Shown here: one piece after another, positions 17,392-25,936 of the stretch
Layout: each line of letters begins with the position of its first letter
Numbering within the stretch: the first letter of the stretch is position 1
From: Mycobacterium sp. KBS0706
Lineage (GTDB): Bacteria; Pseudomonadota; Alphaproteobacteria; DSM-16000; Inquilinaceae
DNA: 64,000 nucleotides
Direction of reading: 5' to 3'
Assembly: GCF_005938675.2 (NCBI RefSeq)
Contig: NZ_VCCH02000023.1
Span: 1-64,000 of the forward strand
The notes under the pieces: generated by a model
What the model saw: the letters and a program-made list of their open reading frames with translations, nothing else
Told to the model about the DNA's origin: nothing
Databases searched by the model: none
Position numbers and translations under genes: made by a program

Positions 17392-18272
17392 CGATGGCTT
17401 CGCTGGAGCTGGGCCTCGGGCCAAAAGGCATGATCGGACAGGCGCGGCGGGGCCGGGCGGGCTGGGGCGTCTATGCCGTACTCGTGATCGGCGCGCTGGT
17501 GATGCTCTATCCGCTGATCTGGATGGTCCTGAGCTCGCTCAAATCGGATCAGGAGATCTTCTCGAACTCGGCCGCGCTGCCGACGCAGCTCGACCTCGGC
17601 AACTACAGGGAAGGCTGGGTCGCGACCAAGCCCAGCTTCACCCACTATTTCCTCAATTCCTTCGCCATCTGTCTGGGCGCAGTGATCGGCAACGTGTTCG
17701 CCTGCTCGCTGACGGCCTTCGCCTTCGCCAGGCTGAGATTCCCGCTGAAGGGCCTGCTGTTCACCATCATGCTGCTGACGCTGATGCTGCCGTCGCACGC
17801 TCTTCTCATTCCGCAATACGTCCTCTATGTCGGCCTCGACTGGGTGAACACCTATCTTCCTCTCATCGTGCCGAAGTTCCTGGCGACGGACGCGTTCTTC
17901 ATCTTCCTGATGGTCCAGTTCATCCGCACGATTCCGCGCGAGCTCGACGAGGCGGCGACGATCGACGGCTGCGGCACCTTCGCGCTGTTCCGGCACATCA
18001 TCTTCCCGCTGCTGCGGCCGGCGATCATCACGACGATCATCTTCACCTTCATCTGGACCTATAACGACTTCTTCTCGCAGCTGATCTACCTGACCTCGCC
18101 GGAGACGCTCACGGTGCCGGTCGCGCTGCGCAGCCTCGTCGACTCCTCCGGCGGCGCCTATGCGCAGCTGCTGGCGATGTCGGTGCTGAGCCTGGTCCCG
18201 ACCTTCATCGTCTTTCTCGTCTTCCAGCGCCGGCTCGTGGAGGGGATCAGCACGTCCGGAATCAAGGGATAG
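17388..18272 (+). CDS. ABC sugar transporter permease (MalG/UgpE type)
   Basis: A 294-residue permease, partner of the preceding gene, with six helices and the EAA loop ELDEAATIDGCGTFALFRHIIFP (about 184-206). The start overlaps the previous stop (ATGA), implying coupled synthesis in equal amounts. The SGIKG C-terminus is typical of this subfamily. No gene for the ATP-binding subunit is present in the operon. Confidence 0.92.
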   Translation: MTMASLELGLGPKGMIGQARRGRAGWGVYAVLVIGALVMLYPLIWMVLSSLKSDQEIFSNSAALPTQLDLGNYREGWVATKPSFTHYFLNSFAICLGAVIGNVFACSLTAFAFARLRFPLKGLLFTIMLLTLMLPSHALLIPQYVLYVGLDWVNTYLPLIVPKFLATDAFFIFLMVQFIRTIPRELDEAATIDGCGTFALFRHIIFPLLRPAIITTIIFTFIWTYNDFFSQLIYLTSPETLTVPVALRSLVDSSGGAYAQLLAMSVLSLVPTFIVFLVFQRRLVEGISTSGIKG

Positions 18273-18320
18273 GCCGGCGCTTCCGCCGCACGCCCGGCCC
18301 TAAACAAGGGAGGTACCGCG

Positions 18321-19619
18321 ATGACCATGGTCAACACCGCGATGAGCCGACGGGCCCTGCTGCTCGCCGGCGCCGCGCTCGGCGGGCTCGCCGCCCTGGG
18401 CAGCCCGGCGTCCCGGGCCGATGCCGGACCGGTCCGCTTCGGCATCTTCGGCAATGCCCAGAAGCTCGAGATCCGCAGCCGCTCGATCGCCAAATACAAC
18501 GAGCTCCACCCCGACGCCCCCGTCACCTTCGAGGGCGTGCCGAGCGCGTCATGGCCCGACAAGATCGCCGCCATGGTCGCCGGCGGCAACGCGCCCGACG
18601 TCATCACCCTCGGCGCGCCCGACATGGTGCAATACGCCTCCCGCGGCGCGCTGGCCCCGCTCGACCCCTTTGTCCCGGCCCTGTTCCGCGCCGATCTGTT
18701 CGACGCGACCGTGCTCGATCTCGGCCGGATGAACGGCAAGATCTACGGCGTGCCGATCGCGGTCAGCATCCAGGGCCTCGCCTGCAACCTGTCCGCGCTG
18801 CAGCGCCTCGGCCTGGGCGAGCCGCCGGCCGCCTGGAGCTATGAGGAGTTCGCGAAATTCTGCGCGGAGATCCACCGCGCCGACCCGCAGCTCCATGGTA
18901 GCCATGACGGCGCTGCGAGGCTCGACACCTTCCAGATGTATCTGATGAGCCGGGGCCGCTCGCTCTATGACGGAAAGCAGCTGGCCGTCACCGCCGACGA
19001 TGTCGGCCAGTGGCTCGACCTCTGGGACAAGATGCGCAAGAGCGGCGGCGCCGTGCCGGCCGACCTTCAGGCGCCGTTCACCGGCACCGAATGGCCGAAC
19101 AGCCCGCTGGTCAAGGGCAAGGCGGTCTTCGCCTCGATCGCGTCGCAGGACCTCGCCGGCGGCTACCAGGCGCTGACCAAGGACACGCTGTCGATCACGA
19201 CCCCGCCCTCGGCCGGCGCCGGATCGAGCCCCGGCTACTACCCGCAGCCGACGAGCTCGCTCTGCCTCTACGCCAAGAGCCGGAACCAGGACGCGGCCGT
19301 CAAGGTCATCGACTGGTTCGTAAGCGACCCGGCTTCGGCCCGCATCCTCGGCCTGATCAGCGGGCCGCCCGCCTCGAAGCCCGCGCTGCAGGCGGTGCTG
19401 GAGCTCGAGGATCTCGCGCCCGTCGACGAGCGCGTCCTCAAATACAGCCAGGCCGCGCTGGCCAAGGCGCTGCCGGCGCCGCCGCCGCAGAAGGCCGGAC
19501 GCGCCATCGAAGACCTGATGCGCCGTGTGAACGAGGATGTCGGCTTCGGCAAGTCCTCGGTCCAGGAGGCCGCCCAGGCCTTCGTCGAGCAAGGCCATGC
19601 CCTGATGCGGCGGGCGTGA
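18321..19619 (+). CDS. Extracellular solute-binding protein (family 1), Tat-type signal
   Basis: A 432-residue periplasmic binding protein of the sugar ABC type. The leader contains a twin-arginine motif (SRRALLLAGAALGG, residues 9-22) and an apparent cleavage after SRADA near residue 34; no lipobox follows. The start at 18321 has an excellent GGGAGGT. Features such as VAGGNAPDVITLG and the YGVPIAVSIQGLACN segment are those of the family. The sugar is unknown, but the downstream hydrolase suggests a glycoside or oligosaccharide. Confidence 0.9.
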   Translation: MTMVNTAMSRRALLLAGAALGGLAALGSPASRADAGPVRFGIFGNAQKLEIRSRSIAKYNELHPDAPVTFEGVPSASWPDKIAAMVAGGNAPDVITLGAPDMVQYASRGALAPLDPFVPALFRADLFDATVLDLGRMNGKIYGVPIAVSIQGLACNLSALQRLGLGEPPAAWSYEEFAKFCAEIHRADPQLHGSHDGAARLDTFQMYLMSRGRSLYDGKQLAVTADDVGQWLDLWDKMRKSGGAVPADLQAPFTGTEWPNSPLVKGKAVFASIASQDLAGGYQALTKDTLSITTPPSAGAGSSPGYYPQPTSSLCLYAKSRNQDAAVKVIDWFVSDPASARILGLISGPPASKPALQAVLELEDLAPVDERVLKYSQAALAKALPAPPPQKAGRAIEDLMRRVNEDVGFGKSSVQEAAQAFVEQGHALMRRA

Positions 19620-19660
19620 GCCCGGCCGCCTGAACCAAGCCCCTGCAGGAGACGTTCCCG

Positions 19661-21733
19661 ATGCCCCCCGATCGTGAAGCGACACCCGCCGTCGAAGTCC
19701 CCGGAGACCGCTCCGGCGGCTGGTGGCGCCGACCCTTCTCGGTGTTCCAGACCAATCTTCAGGAAATCGATGCGACCATGGACGTCGAGACGGCGCTGGA
19801 CGCCATCGAGGCGTACGGCGCCGACACCTGGCTGATCAACACGGGCGGCATCGCCTCCTTCTATCCGACCGAGCTGCCGTTCCAGACGCGCAGCCCGTTC
19901 CTCGCCGACCGGCCTTCGGGGGATTTGATCGGCGATGCCGTGGCGGCGGCGCACCGCCGCGGCATCCGGGTGCTCTCGCGGCTGGATTTCTCCAAGGTCT
20001 CCGCGCGCATCGCAGGCGAGCACCCGGACTGGCTGTTCGTGTCGCCGACCGGAAGGCCGCAGGTCTACAACACGCTGTTCAGCACCTGCCCATCGGCCGA
20101 TTACTACCAGCAGCGTTCGCTCGAGATCCTCGACGAGATCATCGGCCGCTATCCGGTCGACGGCTTCTTCTTCAACTGGTTCGGCTTCTCCGAGCGCGAC
20201 TACAGCCGGGTCTATCACGGCGTCTGCCACTGCCGGAAATGCCAGGAGGGATTCAGCGCCTTCAGCAGCGGGCAGGAGCTGCCTGACGGGCCGCAGTCGC
20301 CAGCCTATCCCGAATGGCTGCAGTTCTCGAGCCAGGTGATCAGGACGCTGACCGCGAAGATCGCCAACCACATCATGATGCGGCGGCCGGACGCCGGCCT
20401 CGTGCTGGGTCGCGGCGCGCCGATCGTCTATCACGAGGCGAACAACGCCTTCGGCCGCGAGCTGTGGCATCACAACACGGCGGAATGGGTCAGCGCGCAT
20501 GTGACGGCGATGCCCGAGATCGCGCTGATGGTGAATTCCGTGTCCTTCGTCGACATGCCCTACCGCATGGCGGGCGAGCAGCCGGAACATTTCGCCCAGT
20601 ACCTGCTGCAGGCAATCGCGCGCGGCGGCAACCCCTCGACCTACATCATGGGCGCGCCCGGCCGCATCCCTTACGCCAACCTCGCCCCTTCGAGCCCGAT
20701 CACGAAGTTCCGGCAAAAGCACCGCGATCTCTATGCCCGGCTGAAGCCGGCCTCGACCATCGCGCTGGTGCGGCCGGATCGGCTGAGAAGCGCCAGCCCC
20801 GGCTTCACGGAAACGGTCGAGGAGTTCCGCGGCCTCTACAAGGCGCTGCAGGAGAAGCATCTCCCGTTCGACGTGCTCGCTGTCGAGCTGATCGGCAAGA
20901 TGGCCCAGGAAGGCGCGCTCGGGCGCTACTCGCTCATCATCCTGCCCGATCTCGGTGCGCTCGGCCGGCAGACCGCCGAAGCGCTCGACGCCTTCGTGCA
21001 GAATGGCGGCAATCTCGTGCTGACCGGCGGCAGCGGCGTGACCGATGACGGCGGCATCGAGCTCGCCGCCAGCCCGGCCCTGATGCGCATTGGTGTGCCG
21101 AAATCCGGCGACGAGCTGTGGTCGACCTATGTCACCGACGACGAGCAGCCGGAGATCGGGAATTATCGGTACGCATCGTCCATCATCCCGGTCTATGGCA
21201 GCTATGCCCGCTTCGTCTGGAAGCCCGCTGTGGAGAAGGTCGGTCGGCTGCTGCCGCAGGCGCCCTTCGGGCCGCCGGAGAAGTGCTACGGACATACTGC
21301 CGGCGACGATCCCGATCTCGTCCGGATCGCGGGCCGGGGCACGGTGGTCCAGATCCCCTGGACGATCGGCCGGACCTATCGCGAGTTCGGCACCACCGAG
21401 GTGCGCGATCACTTCCTCGACGCCGTCGCGCCGCTCACCGGGCAGCGGCTCTTCGCCGATCTCCCCGAGCAGGTCGAGCTGATCCTCGGCCGCGACGACG
21501 AACACCTCGTCGTGCATCTCATCAACCAGTCGGGCGCCCGGCGGAAATCCTTCGGCCCGCATCTGACGATTGCGGGCGGGCGGCTCCGATTGAAGGGAGC
21601 GCGCATGTCCCGAGAGCCGGAACTGCTCTTGTCGGGAGAGGCTGCGATGATTCGGGAGGCGAATGGCGATCTCCTGATCGATCTGCCGCCGCTCGAACTC
21701 TTCGAGGTGATCAGAATAAAGGTCGATGGCTGA
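19661..21733 (+). CDS. GHL6-like putative glycoside hydrolase with GH42-type trimerisation domain
   Basis: A 690-residue protein with no signal peptide, so cytoplasmic. Residues about 25-370 look like a (beta/alpha)8 hydrolase barrel of the hypothetical glycosyl hydrolase 6 (GHL6) type. Marks are DGFFFNWFGF near 168, a CHCRKCQEGF cysteine cluster near 188, and a late MGAPGR strand. Residues about 385-560 resemble the GH42 beta-galactosidase trimerisation fold (LIILPDLGALG, NGGNLVLTGG). A small C-terminal beta domain follows. Asp in DGFFFN is a candidate catalytic residue, but no activity can be assigned. It is the last gene of the importer operon and probably cleaves the imported compound. 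The start follows CAGGAGA. Confidence 0.72.
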   Translation: MPPDREATPAVEVPGDRSGGWWRRPFSVFQTNLQEIDATMDVETALDAIEAYGADTWLINTGGIASFYPTELPFQTRSPFLADRPSGDLIGDAVAAAHRRGIRVLSRLDFSKVSARIAGEHPDWLFVSPTGRPQVYNTLFSTCPSADYYQQRSLEILDEIIGRYPVDGFFFNWFGFSERDYSRVYHGVCHCRKCQEGFSAFSSGQELPDGPQSPAYPEWLQFSSQVIRTLTAKIANHIMMRRPDAGLVLGRGAPIVYHEANNAFGRELWHHNTAEWVSAHVTAMPEIALMVNSVSFVDMPYRMAGEQPEHFAQYLLQAIARGGNPSTYIMGAPGRIPYANLAPSSPITKFRQKHRDLYARLKPASTIALVRPDRLRSASPGFTETVEEFRGLYKALQEKHLPFDVLAVELIGKMAQEGALGRYSLIILPDLGALGRQTAEALDAFVQNGGNLVLTGGSGVTDDGGIELAASPALMRIGVPKSGDELWSTYVTDDEQPEIGNYRYASSIIPVYGSYARFVWKPAVEKVGRLLPQAPFGPPEKCYGHTAGDDPDLVRIAGRGTVVQIPWTIGRTYREFGTTEVRDHFLDAVAPLTGQRLFADLPEQVELILGRDDEHLVVHLINQSGARRKSFGPHLTIAGGRLRLKGARMSREPELLLSGEAAMIREANGDLLIDLPPLELFEVIRIKVDG

Positions 21734-21800
21734 GTCGGCCTCGCGGGCGGACCCGGCAGCCGTTGCGCCCAGGCCGCCTGCGACGCATCGATGCCGACCG

Positions 21801-21843
21801 GGCGTTGCGGGTCAACAAGGAGCTTGAGCTGCGCGGGAACTGA
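21801..21843 (+). pseudogene. Remnant of MFS gene 3' end, copy 2 of 43-bp direct repeat
   Basis: A 43-bp fragment 68 bp after the hydrolase gene repeats the last codons and stop of the MFS gene at 10951-12264 (41/43 identical). Sequence upstream of it shows no similarity to the transporter. It is either the scar of a deleted paralogous transporter or a boundary repeat of an inserted segment. Confidence 0.7.
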
Positions 21844-21857
21844 GCGGACGCCACGAC

Positions 21858-21884
21858 GAACCGCGGGCGACGCCCCCGCGGTTC
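21858..21884. terminator. Terminator hairpin
   Basis: Ten-bp perfect stem GAACCGCGGG / CCCGCGGTTC with a 7-base loop, between the importer operon and the convergent hydrolase gene. It can serve both directions; there is no T tract. Confidence 0.65.
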
Positions 21885-21899
21885 GGTGGACATCGTCCG

Positions 21900-22934
21900 T
21901 TACGGCTCCAGGTGGTTGCGGAGCCCTTCATTGACCTGCTCGATCGCGGCCTCGGTCGACGGCACGTGGCGGAGCGCGTTCAGCAGGACGAAATCATGGA
22001 TCGTCCCGTTGTAGCGGATGGCCGCCACCTCCACGCCGGCCGCCTTCAGCTTCCGGGCATAGGCCTCGCCCTCGTCGCGCAGCGGGTCGTTCTCCGCAGT
22101 GATGACCAACGCCGGCGGCAGCCCCTTGAGTTGGTCGAGGCCGGCCCGGAGCGGCGACACGTAGGGATTGTCCCGCGTCGCCGCGTCGGGCGCGTAGAGA
22201 TCCCAGCCGTATTTCATGAAGGCGCGCGCCAGGAAGCGGCCGGTGCCGTAGTCACGATAGGACTCCGTGTCGACGCTGGCATCGGTCGCGGGGATCATGA
22301 GCACCTGGTAGCCGATCCTGGGGCCGTTGCGGTCCTTGGCCATCAGCGCCAGGGCCGCGGTCATGTTGCCGCCGACCGAGTTGCCGGCGACGGCGATGCG
22401 GCTGCCATCCGCCCCCAGCTCGCCGGCGTGCCCGGCGATCCAGGTCAGCACGGCATAGCATTCCTCCAGCTGGGTCGGGAATTTCGCGGCCGGCAGCGGG
22501 GTGTATTCGACGAACACGCCGATCTGTCCCGAGCCGACGACGAGGTCGCGCAGCAGGCGCTGGTGGTTCTGGAAATTGCCGACGATCCAGACGCCGCCAT
22601 GAATGAACAGCAGCACGCCCGGCTTGCCGCTGACGTGGTCGGGGGTCATGACGTACAGCTTCACCGTGCGGCCGTCCTGGGTGATGGTCCGCTCGGTCGT
22701 GGTGACGCCGGACAGGTCGACTTCCGTCTGCGACTGCAGCCCCGTCAGGATCTCCTGCGGCTTCGGCTGGGGCAGCTCCCAGAATGGGCTGCTGTCCTTG
22801 TTGATCCCGGCCAGGAACGATCGGATCTGGGGATCGATGCGCGGGTCGGTGGCGGCGTCCGGGGCGGCTGCGGCGGTCTGGGTCACGAGGCTTGCTCCAA
22901 GGATCAGGGCTGCGAGTTTCGGCATGGGGGGCAT
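21900..22934 (-). CDS. Exported alpha/beta hydrolase (HSL/acetyl esterase type)
   Basis: A 344-residue esterase-like protein with an N-terminal signal peptide (hydrophobic 6-20, cleavage after about AAAA). It has the oxyanion HGG (112-114), nucleophile Ser186 in GNSVGG, Asp283 in ENDP and His313 in TIHDF, the complete triad of the hormone-sensitive-lipase family. The usual GDSAGG is changed to GNSVGG. It likely hydrolyses small esters in the periplasm. The start may be at 22934 or three codons later; no strong ribosome-binding site decides. It lies downstream of the AraC gene on the same strand, 170 bp away. Confidence 0.82.
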   Translation of the reverse strand: MPPMPKLAALILGASLVTQTAAAAPDAATDPRIDPQIRSFLAGINKDSSPFWELPQPKPQEILTGLQSQTEVDLSGVTTTERTITQDGRTVKLYVMTPDHVSGKPGVLLFIHGGVWIVGNFQNHQRLLRDLVVGSGQIGVFVEYTPLPAAKFPTQLEECYAVLTWIAGHAGELGADGSRIAVAGNSVGGNMTAALALMAKDRNGPRIGYQVLMIPATDASVDTESYRDYGTGRFLARAFMKYGWDLYAPDAATRDNPYVSPLRAGLDQLKGLPPALVITAENDPLRDEGEAYARKLKAAGVEVAAIRYNGTIHDFVLLNALRHVPSTEAAIEQVNEGLRNHLEP

Positions 22935-23104
22935 GGGCTTGTCCGACTGCTCGGCTCGGGGGGAACCTGACCGCGCTGCCGTCATCGGCGCGCGACAGGC
23001 TCTGGCAGGCCGACCCTAGGCAGCGACACCGAAGCGCGTCTTTCCCCTGCCTGCTGAGATCTTGACCGTGCTTGCGGTCGGCCCGGGGAGGTCCGCGACA
23101 AGGA

Positions 23105-24001
23105 TCAGCGGACGAGGCGGCGGTATTCTCCGGGGGTCATGCCGGTGGCGCGGCGGAACGCGCGGCTGAAGCTCGCCTGCGACGAGAAGCCCGACCGGTG
23201 CGCGATCTCGCTGAGCGGCAGCTTGCCGACGGCCAGCATCGCCATCGCATTCTCGAGCCGCCGCCGGCTGACGAACCGGCCGGGCGGCAGGCCGATCGCG
23301 GCGGTGAACATCCGGCTGAAATGGAAGGTGCTGAGATTGGCCAGCCGCGCCAGGTCTGCGAGAGCGATCTGCTCTTCCAGATGCTGGTCGATGTGGTCCA
23401 GGACCCGGCGCAGCCGCGCATTGTCGAGCCGATGCGCCGGGCCGGACAGCGGCTCCAGGGCGGAGCCGTCCGCATAGCTGTGGGCCAGCCTGGCCGCGAG
23501 CATCAGGGACGCCGTCTCCGCGAACATCCGGCCGGTCGAGCTCTCCCGGGTCATCTCCACCAGCAGCGACAACCCGATCTGGCGGATCAGCTCGTCGGTC
23601 AGGCCGCCCAGATACTGGATCGAATGAACCGGCGACCGGGAGAGGTTGTACTGGTCCGCCAGCAGGTTGAACTGCCGGGCCGGCAGATAGAGGTGCAGGG
23701 CCTCGGGGATCGGGGCGGTGATCGTGATCTCCTCGTCGCCGATCCCGATCGGGGCCAGCCAGATCGTGCCCGACGCCGGCCGGGTCTGCTGCTGGCGTCC
23801 CGCGCCGGTCCGGACCACGAACCCGTCGTCGGCACCGCGTATGGCGAGGACGATCTCGACGCTCTGCTGCAGGCCGGACGCGATCCTGCCGGCGGGGTGG
23901 GAGCGCAGTTCGGCGGCGATCGTCGACCAGCCGTGGCCGGCGGAGGACGCCAGGAGTTTCGATCTCGGATATTTCCGTCGGCTGTCGGCCTGCACGTCCA
24001 T
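23105..24001 (-). CDS. AraC family transcriptional regulator
   Basis: A 298-residue regulator. The C-terminal 100 residues hold the two helix-turn-helix units of AraC proteins, with LADLARLANLSTFHFSRMFTAAIG and LSEIAHRSGFSSQASFSRAFRRATGMTPGEYR. The N-terminal half is a divergent sensing domain. Its start codon is 21 bp from a perfect inverted repeat shared with the divergent OhrR-type gene, so it may be controlled by that repressor. The alpha/beta hydrolase downstream may be its target or operon partner. Confidence 0.88.
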   Translation of the reverse strand: MDVQADSRRKYPRSKLLASSAGHGWSTIAAELRSHPAGRIASGLQQSVEIVLAIRGADDGFVVRTGAGRQQQTRPASGTIWLAPIGIGDEEITITAPIPEALHLYLPARQFNLLADQYNLSRSPVHSIQYLGGLTDELIRQIGLSLLVEMTRESSTGRMFAETASLMLAARLAHSYADGSALEPLSGPAHRLDNARLRRVLDHIDQHLEEQIALADLARLANLSTFHFSRMFTAAIGLPPGRFVSRRRLENAMAMLAVGKLPLSEIAHRSGFSSQASFSRAFRRATGMTPGEYRRLVR

Positions 24002-24021
24002 GGCGGAACCTCAGATGCCCT

Positions 24022-24043
24022 ATTATATCGTGTGCGATATAAT
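24022..24043. promoter_or_regulatory. Perfect inverted-repeat operator between araC-type and ohrR-type genes
   Basis: Nine-bp arms ATTATATCG (24022-24030) and CGATATAAT (24035-24043) around TGTG, in an A/T-rich patch. A weaker related site, TCGTGCACGA, lies at 24098-24107. The probable ligand is the OhrR-type protein encoded at 24159. Confidence 0.65.
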
Positions 24044-24158
24044 CGCTCGCACTGAGATGCGACTGCGGGCGGACGATGTCAATAGCTTGCGATCTGATCG
24101 TGCACGACTTATCTCTGAGCGACGAAACAACGCCGCCCTGCCGGCCCGGAGTCGCCTC

Positions 24159-24599
24159 ATGTCGGATACCGCACCGGTCCCGGATGATTTCATCTGCTTC
24201 GCGGTCTATTCGGCCGGCCACGCGTTCAACCGGGTCTACAAGCCGCTGCTGTCGGCCCTGGGGCTGACCTATCCGCAATATCTCGTCCTGGTCGCCCTCT
24301 GGGCCAAGGACGACCGGACCGTCGGCAGCCTGGCCGAGACGCTTCTGCTCGAAACCAGCACCGTGACGCCGCTGCTCAAGCGGCTTGAAGGCATGGGGCT
24401 CCTGGCGCGCAGCCGCGACCCGGCGGATGAGCGGCAGGTGCGCGTCCGGCTGACGAAGAAGGGTGCAGCGCTGCACGCCAAGGCCCGCAATTTCCCCTCC
24501 TGCGTCGATGCGGCGACCGGGCTGTCCGGCGACGCATTGGCCACGCTGCGGAGCCAGATGCTGTCGGTCCGCGCGGCCCTGCTGAAGGCCGCCGGCTAG
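24159..24599 (+). CDS. OhrR-type organic-peroxide-sensing MarR repressor
   Basis: A 146-residue MarR protein matching OhrR in its sensing residues. Cys13 (FICFAVYSA), Tyr27 and Tyr38 (LTYPQY) correspond to the peroxidatic Cys15, Tyr29 and Tyr40 of Bacillus OhrR with a constant offset of two. A second cysteine, Cys115, is near the position of the resolving cysteine of two-Cys OhrR proteins such as that of Xanthomonas. The wing reads RDPADERQVRVRLTKKG. Such repressors release DNA when oxidised by organic hydroperoxides, normally inducing ohr. No ohr gene is adjacent; the divergent neighbour is an AraC gene. The start at 24159 gives the standard family length. Confidence 0.85.
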   Translation: MSDTAPVPDDFICFAVYSAGHAFNRVYKPLLSALGLTYPQYLVLVALWAKDDRTVGSLAETLLLETSTVTPLLKRLEGMGLLARSRDPADERQVRVRLTKKGAALHAKARNFPSCVDAATGLSGDALATLRSQMLSVRAALLKAAG

Positions 24600-24661
24600 G
24601 CGCGACGCCGGCCGGACGGATTGATCCTATCCTCCACTACCGGAGCTGATGGCGATCCTGC

Positions 24662-25804
24662 CTATCCCCGGATCACCAGGCTGCTGCGGTCGACCTTGGT
24701 GATGTCGCCGGTGCCGGTCAGCGCCATGCTGATGTCCAGCTCCTTGCGCATGATCTCCAGCGCCTTGGTCACGCCCGCCTCGCCCATCGCCGCCAGGCCG
24801 TAGAGGAAGGCCTTGCCCATCAGGCAGCCGCGGGCGCCCAGCGCCACGGCCTTCAGGATGTCCTGGCCGGACTGCACGCCGCCGTCGAACAGCACCTCGG
24901 TCCGGTCGCCGATCGCCTGGACGATGCCCGGCAGGGCCGAGATCGACGACCGGGCACCGTCCAGCTGCCGGCCGCCATGGTTGGAGACCACGACCGCATC
25001 GGCGCCGGTCGAGGCCGCGATCTTCGCATCCTCCTCGTCCAGCACGCCCTTCAGGATCAGCTTGCCGGGCCAGATGCTGCGCACCCATTCGACATCCTTC
25101 CAGCTCAGCGAGGCGTCGAACTGGCTGGCGGTCCATTGCGCCAGGGTGGTGAGGCTGTCCGCCCCGCCCACCCGGCCCTCCAGGTTGCCGAAGCTGCGGC
25201 GCTTGCCGAACAGCACCTTCATCGCCCAGGCCGGCTTGGTGGCGATGTCGAGCGCATTGGCCACCGTCAGCCGCGGCGGCACGGCGAGGCCATTCTTCAG
25301 GTCGCGGTGGCGCTGGCCCTGGATCTGCAGGTCGAGCGTCAGCACCAGGGCCGAGCATTGCGCCGCCTTGGCGCGCTCGATCAGCGACTGCGAGAAGCCG
25401 CGGTCGCGCATGACGTAGAGCTGGAACCAGAACGGTTTCTTCACCGCCCCGCGCACATCCTCGATCGAGCAGATCGACATGGTCGACAGGCAGAACGGGA
25501 TGCCGAAGGCCTGCGCCGCGCGGGCGCCGAGGATCTCGCCGTCGCCATGGAACAGGCCGGTCAGCCCGGTCGGTGCGATCGCCAGCGGCATGGTGACGTC
25601 CTCGCCGAGGATACGGGTCGCGACCGAGCGCTTGTCGACGTCGATCATCACCCGCTGGCGCAGGCCGATCGCGGCCAGATCCGCCCGGTTCGCGCGCAAC
25701 GTGACCTCGTCATAGGAGCCGCGGTCGGCATAGTCGAAGATCGCGCGCGGGATGCGCCGGGCCGCCAGCGCTCGCAGGTCCTGGATGTTGGTGATCGTCG
25801 GCAT
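24662..25804 (-). CDS. lldD: FMN-dependent alpha-hydroxy acid dehydrogenase (L-lactate dehydrogenase type)
   Basis: A 380-residue FMN enzyme of the LldD/glycolate oxidase family. Typical segments are ANRADLAAIGLRQRVM, IAPTGLTGLFHGDGE, the FMN/catalytic SNHGGRQLDGA (His as base, Arg for the carboxylate, about residues 275-285) and DGGVQSGQDILKA. Members oxidise L-2-hydroxy acids, most often L-lactate to pyruvate, at the inner membrane with quinone as acceptor. The gene stands alone here, so the lactate assignment rests on family and length only. Confidence 0.85.
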   Translation of the reverse strand: MPTITNIQDLRALAARRIPRAIFDYADRGSYDEVTLRANRADLAAIGLRQRVMIDVDKRSVATRILGEDVTMPLAIAPTGLTGLFHGDGEILGARAAQAFGIPFCLSTMSICSIEDVRGAVKKPFWFQLYVMRDRGFSQSLIERAKAAQCSALVLTLDLQIQGQRHRDLKNGLAVPPRLTVANALDIATKPAWAMKVLFGKRRSFGNLEGRVGGADSLTTLAQWTASQFDASLSWKDVEWVRSIWPGKLILKGVLDEEDAKIAASTGADAVVVSNHGGRQLDGARSSISALPGIVQAIGDRTEVLFDGGVQSGQDILKAVALGARGCLMGKAFLYGLAAMGEAGVTKALEIMRKELDISMALTGTGDITKVDRSSLVIRG

Positions 25805-25936
25805 CTTGGTCTTCTTGGCCAGGGTCTTCTAAGGCACGTTTATGTCTGATAAATCGCGCGGCAGCGGCTGTCACCCGCAATTCCCGCCGCGGCCATCTTT
25901 ACACATCCGGGCCGGCACGCCAGGGTGGCGGCCATC

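Noticed and set aside
19268-21562. Very long open frame on the minus strand opposite the hydrolase gene
   Set aside because: It is low in complexity, rich in Arg/Gly/Ala, lacks recognisable domains, and is explained by the high GC content and codon bias of the real gene on the plus strand.
12222-21843. Integrative element with att sites at the MFS gene end
   Set aside because: No integrase, transfer or maintenance gene lies between the repeats, and the two mismatches are both synonymous, which fits a decayed paralogue better; kept only as an alternative.
23016-24476. Long minus-strand frame spanning the araC-type gene and its promoter
   Set aside because: It crosses the perfect operator and the divergent promoter and has no family resemblance; the AraC protein in another frame explains the coding signal.
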